Source of the DNA: Microvelia longipes | Lineage: Eukaryota > Arthropoda > Insecta > Hemiptera > Veliidae | DNA length: 64,000 bases | Assembly (NCBI GenBank): GCA_018340805.1 | Contig: JACMZG010000032.1 | Span: 7,554,137-7,618,136, forward strand | Direction: 5' to 3' | In this document: positions 1-10,757 of the stretch, piece after piece | Position numbering within the stretch: the stretch's first letter is position 1 | Layout: each line of letters starts with the position of its first letter | The notes under the pieces: model-generated | Told to the model about the DNA's origin: nothing | Seen by the model: only the letters and a program-made list of their open reading frames with translations | Database searches by the model: none | Program-made: the position numbers and the translations under genes

Positions 1-744
1 TCAACTAAATGATTCTAGTTGTTGTAAGTGTGACGGCAGAACAGACCAGTCTCCCATGCATTTAATATATGAACTGTAACATATTAGATAGAGAAAGACT
101 TCCATTAATACAATATATAATGTCAACAGAAAACAACTGGCCAGTACCTGCAACTCAAACTTGTACAAAAAGAATTTAAACAACACTTCATTAATTTTTA
201 GCGAATTTTCATAATGAAAATGACGCTATGAGGTTGTTCGGAGACGGAAGTTGAGAGAGGGAGTGAGTGGAATCGGTTCCTATTAGCTCCTGATAACAAA
301 AAATATGTCCGAAAAAAGTTATATATATATGTATATATATATATATAAATATATGTATATATATATATAATTGTTATGTAGAGTTTCTAACCTTCGTATG
401 GCGACGATACTCTCGAAGGCGTTCTCAAATAACAAAACTTTGCAAATCGCGAGCATGTTGTGGAGGTTACGGGCCTATTGTTTATAAAAACATATGACGT
501 CATCAACCAAAGTTATGACGTCATGAAAAAAATTTTTTTTGAAAACTTAAAATGGCTTTAAAACAAGGTATCTAGTATTTAGGTAGACGCTAGCCTGAAT
601 CGATTAAGACCAATTCAGCTCAATCGAACCATTACAAATGGCGCAATTGGTATACATATATATATTAATCTTGTATATATGTATACGTCATGTCAAAGAC
701 TCGTACGATATCTGTTGGGTTCAGTAGTGTTAGAGGGTGGGGAT

Positions 745-960
745 ATAGTATAAAAGAGAGACCTCTACCTCTTGCTCATCATGGTAAGCCTACTGTCCCA
801 GAGAGAACAGGGCAAAAAATGGCTTCCACTGAACCACGCCGAGCTAAGCAGACCCGTTAAAGAGGAAGAACATCGAAGTAGTCTTTATATGGTCAGTTTA
901 TTCTAAAAACGAATGCGACCAGTTTCAGCTCAATCGGACAATCCTAAGTGACGCAAACAA
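745..960 (+). pseudogene. Histone H2B-like remnant with TATA box (left arm)
   Basis: A TATAAAAG box lies about 65 bp upstream of an ATG at 819. Translation begins MASTEPRRAKQTR and then hits a stop. A shifted frame continues with a SSLYM block, and a later frame gives LKTNATS followed by FSSIGQS. This follows the H2B order: basic tail, ESxSxYxYK, VLK, DTGISSxxMS. The short TATA-to-ATG distance fits a histone-type promoter. Frameshifts make it a pseudogene. The homology is recognised by eye through two frame changes, so a chance resemblance remains possible. Confidence 0.4.
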
Positions 961-1040
961 TATTTTAATTTGTAATAAATCATGAATATATTTTTTTCAA
1001 CCTTAAGATTTACTCAAATAACAAATTTGTTTACAAAACA

Positions 1041-1375
1041 AAAATACGGGCCTTCGGCCCGTAGCCGCTACGCGGCCTCGGCGCTTCGCGCCTCGTCCGC
1101 TCCACGGCGTCGGCCCACCGGGCCGCTTCGCGGCCCGGGGGCCTCCCTGTGGCCGCGATGCGGCCACATTGTTGTTGGTTTGTATTATGTGTTGTTCTTG
1201 TTACATGGCATTTTGCCATGTATCTAGCGAATTTTCACAGCCTTTCCACACAGGCCGCTTCGCGGGCCTGAGAGGCTTTCTCGCAAATTTGATTTTTGCT
1301 AATTGAGATTTTATTCATACTCTATTATTAATAGTATGCTATAATATTAAAATTAAGAAGCATTATTTTGGCCGG
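1041..1375 (-). repeat. GC-rich hairpin-cluster repeat, copy 1
   Basis: Several short perfect hairpins stand side by side: GGGCCTTCGGCCC, GGCGCTTCGCGCC, GGCCGCTTCGCGGCC and ACATGGCATTTTGCCATGT. These are followed by a TAGCGAATTTTCAC end and an AT-rich tail. The strong GC content is unlike the surrounding DNA. An inverted copy lies at 2735-3072 and a decayed one at 10615-10757, so this is a mobile or repeated unit rather than a local oddity. Confidence 0.7.
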
Positions 1376-1789
1376 CAATCGCGGCAACAATCGTCACGGA
1401 ATTCATTCTAGCTACAACAAATTTAAAGTCAGACAGCTTTAACTTTCACAGAGTTTTATTGGTATAAGTATCGATACGAAGAAGGAACAACTGTAACATA
1501 AAACGTCCCGTTTTCGCGAACAATAATCGAACAAGAACCCGTAAAAAACCCATTTGAACCTTGGTAGAACCCGTAAAAGAATATTTACCGTCTAAACTAA
1601 TAAATCTTGAAACGAATCAAAAAACTAGAATAAAATACGTCCAAACATAATTATTCCTGACAGTGTTGTCCCAAACAAAAACATTAAAAAAAAACAAATA
1701 TAGATAAAAATAAACCTAGCGGCGGCCGCGACAATTATAAACAAAAAATATTCATGATTTTAGTTTTTAAATAAAAATGCCGTTTCCGT

Positions 1790-1992
1790 CACTAAAGATT
1801 GCCTGACTGAGCTCAAACCGGTCGCAATCGTTTTTAGAATGACTTGAACATATAAAGACTACTTTCGAGGTTCTTCCGCTTTACGGGCTGCTTAGCTCGG
1901 CGTGGTTTAGTGGAAGCCATTTTTGTCCTGTCTCTCTGGGACAGCAGGCTTACCAGAAATGGAGCAAGAGGTAGAGGCCCCTCTTTTATACC
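1790..1992 (-). pseudogene. Histone H2B-like remnant with TATA box (right arm)
   Basis: This is the better preserved copy. TATAAAAG sits at about 1983-1990 (read on the minus strand) and the ATG at 1918-1920. The frame reads MASTKPRRAKQPVKRKN then LESSLYMFK, followed after a one-base shift by VILKTIATGLSSVRQS. In H2B the corresponding core is KRKESYxxYxYK, VLKQVHPDTG, ISSKAMS. Order and spacing agree, but the frame is broken and the histone fold C-terminal half is not recognisable. It is probably a gene fragment captured by a mobile or duplicated element rather than a working histone gene. Confidence 0.45.
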
Positions 1993-2377
1993 AATATCAC
2001 CCCCTCTAACACTACTGAACCCAACAGATATCGTACGAGTCTTTGACCTAGACGTATAACAATATACAAGATTATATATATATGTATACCGTTGCGCCAT
2101 TGTGATGGTTCGATTGAGCTGAAATTGTCTTAATCGACTCAGCTAGCCGTCTACTTTTATACGAGATACCTATTTTAAAGCCATTTCAAGTTTTCAAAAA
2201 TTTTTTTCAAATGACGTCATAACTTGGTTGATGACGTCATTAATGTTTTTATAAACAATAGGCCCCTCGTAAACCTCCTCGACATCTCGCGATTGCAAAG
2301 TTTCGTTTCAATTTGAGACGCCTTCGAGAGTTATCGTTCGCCATACGAAAGGGTAGAAACTCTTACATACATATATA

Positions 2378-2417
<40 letters not shown>

Positions 2418-2609
2418 TATATTATAAACTTTTTCGGACATACTTTTTGTTATCAGGAAGCCAATAGGAACCGATTCCGCTCACTCCCACCCTCAACTTC
2501 CGTCATCCGAACAACCCTCATAAGCGTCATTTTCATAATGAAAATTCGCTAATTGACATTTTTCTTTAAATTTTTATAAACAATCATAAATGTAAGTAAG
2601 TGTTGAGTT

Positions 2610-2735
2610 GTCTTTATATGGTCGAAGTCATTCTAAACCATTGCGACCGGTTTCAGCTCAATCAGACAATCTTTAGTGACGGAAACGGTATTTTTTATTT
2701 AAAAAAAAAATCATGAATAATATATTTTTTGTTAT
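2610..2735 (+). repeat. Third partial copy of the H2B-like tail block
   Basis: This block repeats, in direct orientation, the end of the left arm (about 885-995). It contains the CTTTATATG block, the GTCATTCTAAA block and the GACAATCTTTAGTGACGG block. It sits just outside the right arm and directly precedes the second GC-rich hairpin cluster, keeping the same order as in the left arm. Confidence 0.7.
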
Positions 2736-3072
2736 AATGTTTCTTAATTTTAATATTATAGCATACATTAATGATAGAGTATTAATAAAATCTTAATTAG
2801 TAAAATCAAATTTGTGAGAAAGCCTATCAGGCCCGCGAAGCGGGCCTGTGTGGAGAGGCTGTGAAAATTCGCTAGATACATGGCAAAATGCCATGTAAAA
2901 AGAACAATAATGAAAACAACACATAATACAAAACAACAACAATGTGGCGCAAAGCGGCCACAGGGAGGCCCCGGGCCCGCGAAGCGGCCCGGTGGGCCGA
3001 CGCCGAAGAGCGGACGAGGCGCGAAGCGCCGAGGCCGCGTAGCGGCTACGGGCCGAAGGCCCGTATTGACGC
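2735..3072 (+). repeat. GC-rich hairpin-cluster repeat, copy 2
   Basis: This is the inverted copy of 1041-1375. It runs from the AT-rich tail through GTGAAAATTCGCTAG and the ACATGGCAAAATGCCATGT hairpin into the GC hairpin series, and ends CCCGTATTGACGCTATT. The reading frames across it (for example 2768-3103) are side effects of the palindromes and are not treated as genes. Confidence 0.75.
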
Positions 3073-3335
3073 TATTAATTTTAAAATTTATAAAATATTT
3101 CAAAAAAAAAAAAACCCTTAGAATAATGACCAGAAATATGAACTAATTTTTGAAGAACAACTTATTTTAGAGAAGATAAAGCCTAAATTACAATAGAAAA
3201 ACAAAAACAAAAGAAAACCTTTAAGAACATATCAAATATTTATATATGATTATATTTTGATAAACATGTAATATAATTGTGGGACATGCTGCAAATAAAC
3301 GGCCCTCTAGTAGGATGACTACCCGAGAAAAAAAA

Positions 3336-3566
3336 ATACACACACACACATACACACATACAGACACACACTCACATACACACATACACACATCAGACAC
3401 ACACTCACAATACACACATACCACATACAGACACACTCACATACACACACACACACACACCACACACATCACACATACACACATACAATACACACATACA
3501 GACACACACTCACATACACACACACACACACACACTCACATACACACACACACACACATACAGACA
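3336..3566 (+). repeat. Imperfect (CA)n microsatellite
   Basis: About 230 bp of CACACA interspersed with TACA, GACA and CTCA variants. It produces a His/Thr-rich spurious frame. It runs directly into the terminal block of dispersed family 1 (ACAGACAGACAACTTTG), which itself starts with CA-rich sequence, so the array may have grown from that element's end. Confidence 0.9.
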
Positions 3567-3690
3567 GACAACTTTGTAGAAACTACTCAAAAGGTCTTAA
3601 AACACCTGAATCAGATGATCCCGGTTTTGGATTTTTTGCAAACACAATGCTTCCTATACCTAGTGTAGGGTATAAGTGAAGAAAAGTAAA
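3555..3690 (+). repeat. Dispersed family 1, terminal fragment
   Basis: It carries the family signature: an ACAGACAGACAACTTTG block, an ACTACTCAAAAGGTCTTAAAA block, a TTTGGATTTTTTGCAAACAC block and a final TATAAGTGAAGAAAAGT. The same block ends the longer copies at 17137-18215 and 37465-38250. Confidence 0.75.
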
Positions 3691-3757
3691 AAGCTCCATT
3701 GTTTATAGATTGGATTTTTGTTATTATTTTCCAAAGGATTTTCCCTAACTAACCTAA

Positions 3758-4100
3758 ACTGCCACAATGCTCTAAACTGCCGCAATGCTCTAAAACAGCC
3801 GCAACTTAAAACAGCCGCAACTGCCACAATTCTAAACAGCCGTATTCTTTAAAACTGCCACATGTTCTAAACAGCCGTAATTCTTTAAACTGCACAATGC
3901 TCTGAAACAGCCGTAAATTCTTTAAACTGCACTGCTCTACAGCCGTAAAACTGCCAAATGCTAAACAGCCGTAATTCTTTAAACTGCCACAATGCTCTAA
4001 ACAGCCGTAATTCTTTAAACTGCCACAATGCTCTAAACAGCCGCAATGCTCTAAAGGTCCGCAATGCTCTTAACTGCCACAATGCTCTAAACAGCCGTGA
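3758..4100. repeat. Minisatellite, about 34-40 bp unit
   Basis: Degenerate tandem copies of a unit built from CTGCCACAATGCTCTAAAC and AGCCGTAATTCTTTAAA, with length variants and deletions between copies. The small minus-strand frame (3885-4082) arises from the repeat and is not coding. Confidence 0.9.
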
Positions 4101-5620
4101 TGTTACTTTACTTTAATAATGTTTTCAACAGTCATTCAGACAGAAGCATTGTGAGCATTTTCCAAGACATAATTTTCTCTTCTCCCTTCACTAATCAGCA
4201 ATTCAAATTTGGTTAAATTCAACGTTAGCCTCGTCCCTGGTCACTCTCTCCCCTTCCTCCTCAAGGTAATTTCGTCAAAATTGAACAAAACATTTTCATA
4301 CAATTCACCCAAAGCTTCCACTCCAAAGTTTAAACAATATCTAATAATTATGTAAATTTGTCATCATTTTATTTATATAATTTTAACATTAAATTTTAAA
4401 TTAAATTTCAATATTAATTTTTTTATTCACTAATAACTTCTATTTTTAATTCCATGATTTATCCTTTTCGGTAACTTTTAATAATAATGTTTTTTCTTAA
4501 ATATATTTTTTCATAATTTTCCTAATAAATCTTAATTTTTATGCTTATAATATAATAAAAATTATTACATATTTTTAATTTTTTTAATATTAAAAATATG
4601 TTTTGTTCTTTTTAGCGACTTTCCAAATGGAATGAGCTTATTTTTACCTTTAAACTATTAAATGCATATTCCTTTATTTTACATTTTTTTTAAATTTTAA
4701 ATTTTTTTTTATTTTTTAACTTGGTAATTAAGAATTTTACGAGTATTAATTTCTATTGATGTTAAATATTTTCAATTAAATTAAAACACTTTTATTTATT
4801 TGTTTAGTATTTAACTATGTTATACTTTTATTTTACTGTTTACTTTACTATATTCATTGGTTAATTAAAAAATTAAATAATAATTTTTATTAATTAAATT
4901 ATTATTTATTATTAATTTACTAATATTATTATTAAATTAATTTAATTTAATAATTATATATAAATTAAATTATTTTAATTTTTAAATCAATTAATTAGAT
5001 TTTATTAATTTATTTTGAACTATAAATATTTAAATTTAAAACATGTTTTAACAGTGTAATATTTAAATATTTTTTATAATATTAATTTCATTTGTGCTAT
5101 TTAAGTTTTTTTTATAACATTTTAATTAAATTTATACTACATTATTTTTTAAATATTACATCATAATTAATTAATTACAGTTTTCTTAATAAACTAACTA
5201 TTCGCTTAATTATGTTAGGGTTTATAGTTAGTTTAATTTATTAATTAACTAATTTTGTTTTAAGTTACAAGTTTTTTTTTATTTTTAATTTAGATTTAAA
5301 TTTAATATTTGAGATTATTACTCAAGACATTAATTAAGAAAGGAAATTGAAATAAAGGCAGTGTTGTTGGTAAGTAGGAGTTTATTTAATTAATTTCTAC
5401 CTGTAAAGGTCTGTTGGAAACCACAGGATGCTGAGTCATCGTATGCATTACCAAATCTATCTTATTAAAAACTTAAACAATAGAATTACTATCGCTAGAG
5501 AGGTCTTGTTTGTTCAAATCGAAAATGTAAACTGAACACCTTCGATGTATAACATTGTCAAATAAAGTAAATTTGTCATAAAAATAGAAGTAAGTTGTAT
5601 AATAGAACTTCATAACACTA
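4101..5620. other. Very AT-rich stretch without recognisable gene
   Basis: From about 4330 to 5340 the sequence is almost entirely A/T with TTAATTAA-like words and no frame above background. The flanks (4101-4330 and 5340-5620) are less extreme. I see no domain, tRNA or known transposon end. Confidence 0.7.
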
Positions 5621-5621
5621 G

Positions 5622-5947
5622 AGTGATAACAACACGATGTACAGTGATAGCAACACGATGTATAACACAAATGTACACTGATAACAACACGAATGTACAC
5701 TGATAACACGATGTACACTGATGATAACAACACGATGTACACTATAACAACACGATGTACACTGATAACAACACGATGTACACTGATAACAACACGATGT
5801 ACACTGATAACAACACGATGTACACTGATAACAACACGATGTACAGTGATAACAACACGATGTACACTGATAACAACACGATGTACACTGATAACAACAC
5901 GATGTACACTGATAACAACACGACGTACACTGATAACAACACGATGA
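5622..5947. repeat. 21-bp minisatellite
   Basis: Tandem copies of ACGATGTACACTGATAACAAC. The left end is degenerate (5622-5755) and nine or so near-identical units follow at 5755-5947. Because 21 is a multiple of three, the array is open in several frames (MYTDNNT on +, VHRVVIS on -). These frames are by-products, not proteins. Confidence 0.95.
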
Positions 5948-6019
5948 GCAACTCTACAACGGACAGCCGACAACATTTCATTAATTATAACCTGATAACG
6001 ATCCTGTAAAAGGTTATAA

Positions 6020-6170
6020 AGACGTTACAAAAGCCCCTGAGAAAATGTTTCAAGCCTCATAATGTATAGAGATATGGTATTTCCTCTCTAGTAATATATT
6101 TCTACACCTAGAAAGATATTTCAAGCAACTTAATATATTGAGATAAGGTATGTCCACTCTACTGTCTATA
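6020..6170 (+). repeat. Dispersed family 2 fragment
   Basis: Contains AGCCCCTGAGAAAATGTTTC, TATAGAGATATGGTATTTCC and CTCTAGTAATATATTTC. These match, in order, the blocks at 19900-20025 and (inverted) 61605-61720. A partial second copy of the block follows at 6110-6165. Confidence 0.6.
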
Positions 6171-7019
6171 AACAATTGTAGCCCCCCCCCCCCCGGTTTA
6201 AACCCTTATATCTTCTAAACGGGAAGTCCGATTTTAGAGAAATAAGTTTATTGTTTCAAAATTTAATAAAATGTTATATAATGTAAATAATATTTTTTTT
6301 AAATAGATTTATTCTTTTATGATCGAATAACTAAAAAAAAGTTTATTCCCAACTTTATTCCATCACTGCTTAAAAAATTCAACCTATTTAATTCAAACTT
6401 TCAGGTCTTATAGATATCGTAGAAATAAATATCTATACCGAATTTCAAGTCAATAAATTCATTAGTTTTTGCTTAATTAGCGACTTTTATGAGGACTCAT
6501 ATCATTGGAACGACTGAAGATAAAAAGATGAAATTTTCACAAAGAAATACTAAAAAATATTTCTATACTATTTATCAACATGATTTGTTGGTCATTTATA
6601 TAATATAATGTACAGATTTTTTTTATTTTGTCGAATAAATAGTGTAAAAGAGGCTATGTAGGGTAAAAGAGGGAAATAGGTTTAGCGTGTTGGCAGCCCT
6701 GGTTTCCCTGCCTCGCCTGGGTAGAAAGGGTTTTTGCTTGGCGAATATTTCCACCCTACCACTTACTATCCTTACCTAGAACCTCTAAAAAATCATCTTT
6801 TTAATTTTTTACTAACTTACTAATGTTGTTTTACTATCGCAATTAATAATAATTACGTTTTAATTGTTTTTTATGTTTACTGATGCCGACTGAAACTAAG
6901 TACGGTTTTAACTTAAAATGCAGACAAATAAAATTGTTTTAAAAAACTATAACTGCATGATTTTTATTTATTAGAAAATTGATAAAAAAAATTTAAAATT
7001 GGAAATTGATTTTTTAGAA
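6171..7019. other. Intergenic, no recognised gene
   Basis: It holds a short poly-C run (6181-6194) and otherwise AT-rich unique-looking sequence. The segment 6640-6780 is more GC-rich, but I could not assign it to a gene or element. Confidence 0.5.
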
Positions 7020-7021
7020 AA

Positions 7022-7282
7022 TTTGACCACCTCCGTGGCCGAGGTCGTTAAGGCGTTAGTCTTAACACTGACCTTTGACACCTACGGAGGTCTGGGGTTC
7101 GCATCCCAGGTTACGCTCTAAGTTTATAGAAGATTATAGTTTAGATAAATTACCGCCAGCTTTAGAATACACTTTGAGCGTAACGGTTGCTACTACCACC
7201 CGAGGTTGTTCCCGCAGGGGTTATCCCCGATAAGCCGCAAGGCTCTAAACGGGCATTATTATCATTATTATTATTATCATGA
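7022..7282 (+). mobile_element. tRNA-derived SINE with (ATT)n tail
   Basis: The head resembles a tRNA-Leu/Ser type: TGGCCGAGGTCGTTAAGGCG as A-box region, then GGTCTGGGGTTCGCATCCCA as B-box region. It is followed by a non-tRNA body containing CACCCGAGGTTGTTCCCGCA, and an ATT-rich tail ending at about 7282. A second copy with the same body and tail lies at 10146-10370. The head is too diverged and lacks a clean acceptor stem, so it is not a tRNA gene. Confidence 0.75.
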
Positions 7283-7636
7283 GACAATTTATTTTCTCTA
7301 CTCTTATAAATGATGGAATCATAAATTTGTTTATCTCTTGTTACAAGAAGAAAGATGGCAAAAATGAATCACACTATTGGAATTGCCCCTACGGGTTAGG
7401 TATCCCCTGCATTAATAACAATATTTTTAACCCAATCAGGTCAGGTCAGGGCTTAATCCCTTGAATCTTGACTCAAGATTTGAAATTCTGAGACAAGGAA
7501 TTATCTTTTATAATATGGTAAACCTTTTTCTTAGTTAATTGCAATTGTACACAATACATAATTGTGAATTTATTATTGTACTCTTTTATTCTTATAATAA
7601 TAACAGGTTTTGCCAACCTGTATAGAACAGCTTTAG

Positions 7637-8265
7637 TCAGCTCACTAAAGGAAGACACTCCATCTGGCTATCCACTCCTCTTTTATCCAACCAATCAATC
7701 ATGTGACTCTTTTTCCTCGACATATTTGGATTACAAGCAGCGGGATCTAGCATGGTATGATAAGGCACCTCATCAATATGATAAGGCACCTGATCAATAA
7801 CCACTACAGACTTTTGGGGGAAGAAGCGACAAAACTTTTCTAAACCAGTCTTCAAAATGAAGTGCATTTGTTTTATTGTGATAAACTCCGGTTCCTTTTT
7901 TTCCTATAAAACAAAGTTGTGCGCCTGGCAAAAATCCATCTTCACTTCCAATGTGTAATATAATTACACGCTATCCTTGCCCAGATGGGGTTTTAAAACC
8001 CCAAAATTGTCTGTATCACACCTCTGTATTGATCATAAGAGTAACAGTTGATTCAACAGTTACATTTTCTTGTCAGCCTTGAGATAGTGAATGATTCTGC
8101 GTACACCAAGTTTCATCTGTATAGACAATTTTGTAATCCTGTTCTCTTAAACGACGAAAGAAAAACCATGGCGAGCCGAAAACGCTTTTGTCGTTTCCAT
8201 AAGGATTGGTTTCTTTGTAAACTTTTTATACTTAAAACCGATATCTTTAATAATATTTACCGATA
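7637..8265 (-). pseudogene. DDE transposase remnant (Tc1/mariner-IS630-like)
   Basis: Read on the minus strand, broken frames give REQDYKIVYTDETW (the first catalytic Asp in the YxDETW context), then GSEDGFLPGAQLCF and FEDWFRKVL, then SVVVIDQVPYH (the second Asp region, normally DNAPYH) and MSRKKSHMIDWLDKRG. This is the order seen in DDE-superfamily transposases of the kind common in insect genomes. Stops and frame changes separate the blocks. DNAPYH has become DQVPYH, with a nearby duplication of VPYH. The C-terminal end is not recognisable. The + strand frame 7564-7800 is a shadow of this relic. Confidence 0.7.
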
Positions 8266-8269
8266 TTAA

Positions 8270-8924
8270 CCGATAATCTCTTCCATATTTATATATTTTT
8301 TTCCTACTCTCTTATACCAAGGGCTATCCAGTGTCTTATCTGAATATATTTATTTATTTATAGTATTGTAATGTATTTAGTCGTGCTTAGTGTCGGGTCA
8401 AACTTTTTCTGATTACCAGTTTGATATATTCAGACTCTCTATTTACTTTACCACCCAAAATTTCAATTTAAGATCCTACCGACTGCGCCACTTTAACCGT
8501 GGGGCTTTGGGTGAACTCACACCGGATGGCCAGTCCGGAACCCCACAGAAAAAGGGGATTCCTTTGACTAGGAATCCTGGCCTAATTAAGTCTGAAAAGA
8601 TATCAGGGTGTTAATCAGAAAACATAAGTAGCATTCAAAGTTAATACGTTTATTGATAAATGTAAGCTGACATATATATATTTAATAGTATCAGGTATGC
8701 TTAACAGGTCTAGGTAAGATCAGTCAGTTTCCTAAGTTAATCAATTACTACTATGCACATACAAACGGTATACTCTACTATAAGACAAAGAATTACTTAC
8801 AGGTCGCTGCGACGATAAATGTGAGGAGCATCTTATCTCTAACTCGGTTTTCAAGCTGATACTAATTGGTTACTGACACCGTACTATTAAATGACTATCT
8901 GATTATCTAATAACTCTTCTATCA
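8270..8924. other. Intergenic with a weak tRNA-like segment
   Basis: Around 8470-8500 the reverse complement reads GGTTAAAGTGGCGCAGTCGG, which resembles a tRNA A-box region and may be another decayed SINE head. The rest shows no coding signal. Confidence 0.35.
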
Positions 8925-9112
8925 CTTCTTGACGATTCATTACTGATCTGTTACTACTTATGACTCTCCTATCACTTCTTGACGACTCTCTCTTATCACT
9001 CTCCTATCACTTCTTGACAACTCACTCTTGATTACTCTCTCTCGATTACTCTCTATCACTGCTTGACAACTCTCTTATCACTTCTCTACAACTCTCTTTC
9101 GATTGGTCTCCA
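8925..9112. repeat. Degenerate minisatellite, 20-25 bp unit
   Basis: Repeated CTCTCCTATCACTTCTTGAC and GACTCTCTCTTATCACT type units with variable spacing. Confidence 0.8.
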
Positions 9113-9180
9113 GAGCTAGCTTAAATAGCCAAGGGTGGTAACCCCTTCCAGAAGACCAATCCTATCGGCACGTGTGCTCA

Positions 9181-9465
9181 TTGAAGCATAATCTAATTGA
9201 ACATGTTAAATTCACGGGTTTCACTCACACTCATTCACACTGACATAACAACGCATTCATTTACAGGCTTTCAAGGCTAAAATGACATGTTAATTAAAAA
9301 CATCTGCCGATGTTATCTCATAGAAGCATAATCTATTTAGACATGTTAAATTCACGGGATTCACTCACACTCATTCACACTGACATAACTACGCATTCAT
9401 TTACAGGCTTTCAAGGTTAAAAGAACATGGTAATTAAAAACATCTGCTGATGTTATCTCGACCCT
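9181..9465. repeat. Tandem duplication of a 141-bp unit
   Basis: Two copies about 141 bp apart share GAAGCATAATCTA, ACATGTTAAATTCACGGG, CATTCATTTACAGGCTTTCA and ACATCTGC(C/T)GATGTTATC. Divergence is low. A shorter duplication (ACTCAGGATGATCTCATCC, twice) follows at 9478-9518. Confidence 0.9.
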
Positions 9466-9914
9466 GAGATTGTCCCAACTCAGGATGATCTCATCCCAAC
9501 TCAGGATGATCTCATCCTTCAAATATGTTGTGTTCAAACTCAATAACAAACTGAATAACAAGCTTAACCAATGCCCGTGTTATATCAAGTAAAAGTCAAC
9601 AGTTGGACGAATAAGGCTTTATTGGTGACAAATCTAATAACCGTAGATGTATTGAAAAGTTACGACTAATATCTTTTTTAGGTTGATTCATGAAGTTTTT
9701 GACACTAGAGATGCTAAAGCGAGGGATGCAGACATAAGAAACAATAGAGTGAACACAGACCATTAAACTCCGCTACATGGACACCATCCAGAGTGCCCTC
9801 TACAGGGCATACCATTTTTTCAATTATGATTTAGCAGGTATGTTTTCTCCTGCTTACAATAATCTTAACATTTGCGTAACGAGTCTACCAGACATTCCTT
9901 TGTTAAGACTAATC

Positions 9915-10552
9915 ACAACAAAAAACATGCGTGTAAAAAAGAGCTAAGTCTAGCGTAAAAAGTTGTGAGATCATTGAATGAGCCAAGTCGTAGGTTCCTA
10001 ATAATGTTTGTAAATATATGAGGTCTTGGCGGTTTGACTTTGTAACTTGGCCATTACGCAGCTTAACATAATGTGATACTAAACATCTTGTATAAAGTGT
10101 AGACATACACTATAATAATATATTCAGCTTAATTCATAAACTTATCTGCCTTCGCAGCCGAGGTTGTATAGTACTGGACTTCGGCACCGGAGGTCCGGGG
10201 TTTACAGCCCTCTCAGTTTTTATGAATAGAATTTGATGTAAAAAGATTTCGCCAATTTTAGCTTTACTTTGAGCATAGTAGGTGTGACACACCCGAGATG
10301 GTTCCCGCAGGGCGAATACCCTGAAGGGCCAGAAGGCTCTAAAAAAGGCATTATTATTATTATTATTATATATTTAATATGCATTAATGTGTGTGCTGCG
10401 TAATAGCCAAGGCACAACGTGAAACAACCAAGACCTCGTATGTTTACAAGCATTATTAGAAACCTACGACTTGGCTTATACAATAATCTCCAACTTTTTA
10501 CGCTAGACTTGGCTCTTCTATACTCGCATGTGTTTTTTGGGATTTCATTTCC
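9915..10552. repeat. Inverted repeat flanking a SINE
   Basis: Arms of about 165 bp lie at 9915-10083 and 10388-10552. Shared blocks in the right arm are CTGCGTAATAGCCAAG, CCAAGACCTC, GAAACCTACGACTTGGCT and TTTTTACGCTAGACTTGGCT. The small frames on each arm are mirror images of one another, so they are treated as repeat-derived. The right arm leads straight into the hairpin cluster at 10615. Confidence 0.85.
10146..10370 (+). mobile_element. tRNA-derived SINE, second copy
   Basis: Head CGCAGCCGAGGTTGTATAG and GGAGGTCCGGGGTTTACAGC, body CACCCGAGATGGTTCCCGCA, then AAGGCTCTAAA and an ATT tail. The body and tail match 7022-7282. It sits between the arms of the inverted repeat at 9915-10552. Confidence 0.75.
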
Positions 10553-10614
10553 TTTGTATGAACTAAACATGGCATATGGTGTTACTGAAACATTTATGGC
10601 TTGTGAGGCGAAGC

Positions 10615-10757
10615 CATGACACCCCGCTAAATGCATGGCAAAATGCCATGTAACATTAAATAATACAAAACAAAAACGAAGCGGCCAAAAGAATGTCGGA
10701 CGGAGTGGAGCGGCTGAATAACGGGTACGGCCCTAAAAGCCGTATTGACGCTGTCTT
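10615..10757 (+). repeat. GC-rich hairpin-cluster repeat, decayed copy 3
   Basis: Contains the GCATGGCAAAATGCCATGT hairpin, AATACAAAACAAAAACGAAG, GCGGACGGAG-like hairpin remnants and a CCGTATTGACGCT end, in the same order as 2868-3072. Confidence 0.7.

Larger units (their letters stand above)
198..2553. repeat. Large inverted duplication, arms about 0.8 kb
   Basis: Positions 198-1010 and 1740-2553 are reverse complements with small indels (about 90 percent by eye). Both arms carry an outer block with ATTTTCATAATGAAAAT next to a CGCTAA motif, a (TA)n tract, paired TGACGTCAT-like blocks, a TATAAAAG box and an H2B-like remnant. Near-equal arm length (813 and 814 bp) suggests one inverted duplication event. 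The spacer 1011-1739 holds a GC-rich hairpin cluster and about 350 bp of unassigned sequence. The outer CTAA end beside a small hairpin is reminiscent of Helitron-like termini, but that is only a suggestion. Confidence 0.85.

Noticed and set aside
2768..3146. Pro/Arg/Gly-rich frames on both strands
   Set aside because: Produced by the GC-rich hairpin cluster, which also occurs inverted elsewhere.
5473..6009. Repetitive frames with VHRVVIS or MYTDNNT periods
   Set aside because: Open only because the minisatellite unit is 21 bp; no flanking coding sequence.
7022..7110. Functional tRNA-Leu/Ser gene
   Set aside because: A and B box-like strings are present but stems do not close, and a SINE body with an ATT tail follows.
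10419..10619. Small protein IIRNLRLGLYNNLQLFTLD and its mirror at 9909-10106
   Set aside because: Both lie in the arms of one inverted repeat, are diverged from each other with no recognised domain, and are best treated as repeat sequence.
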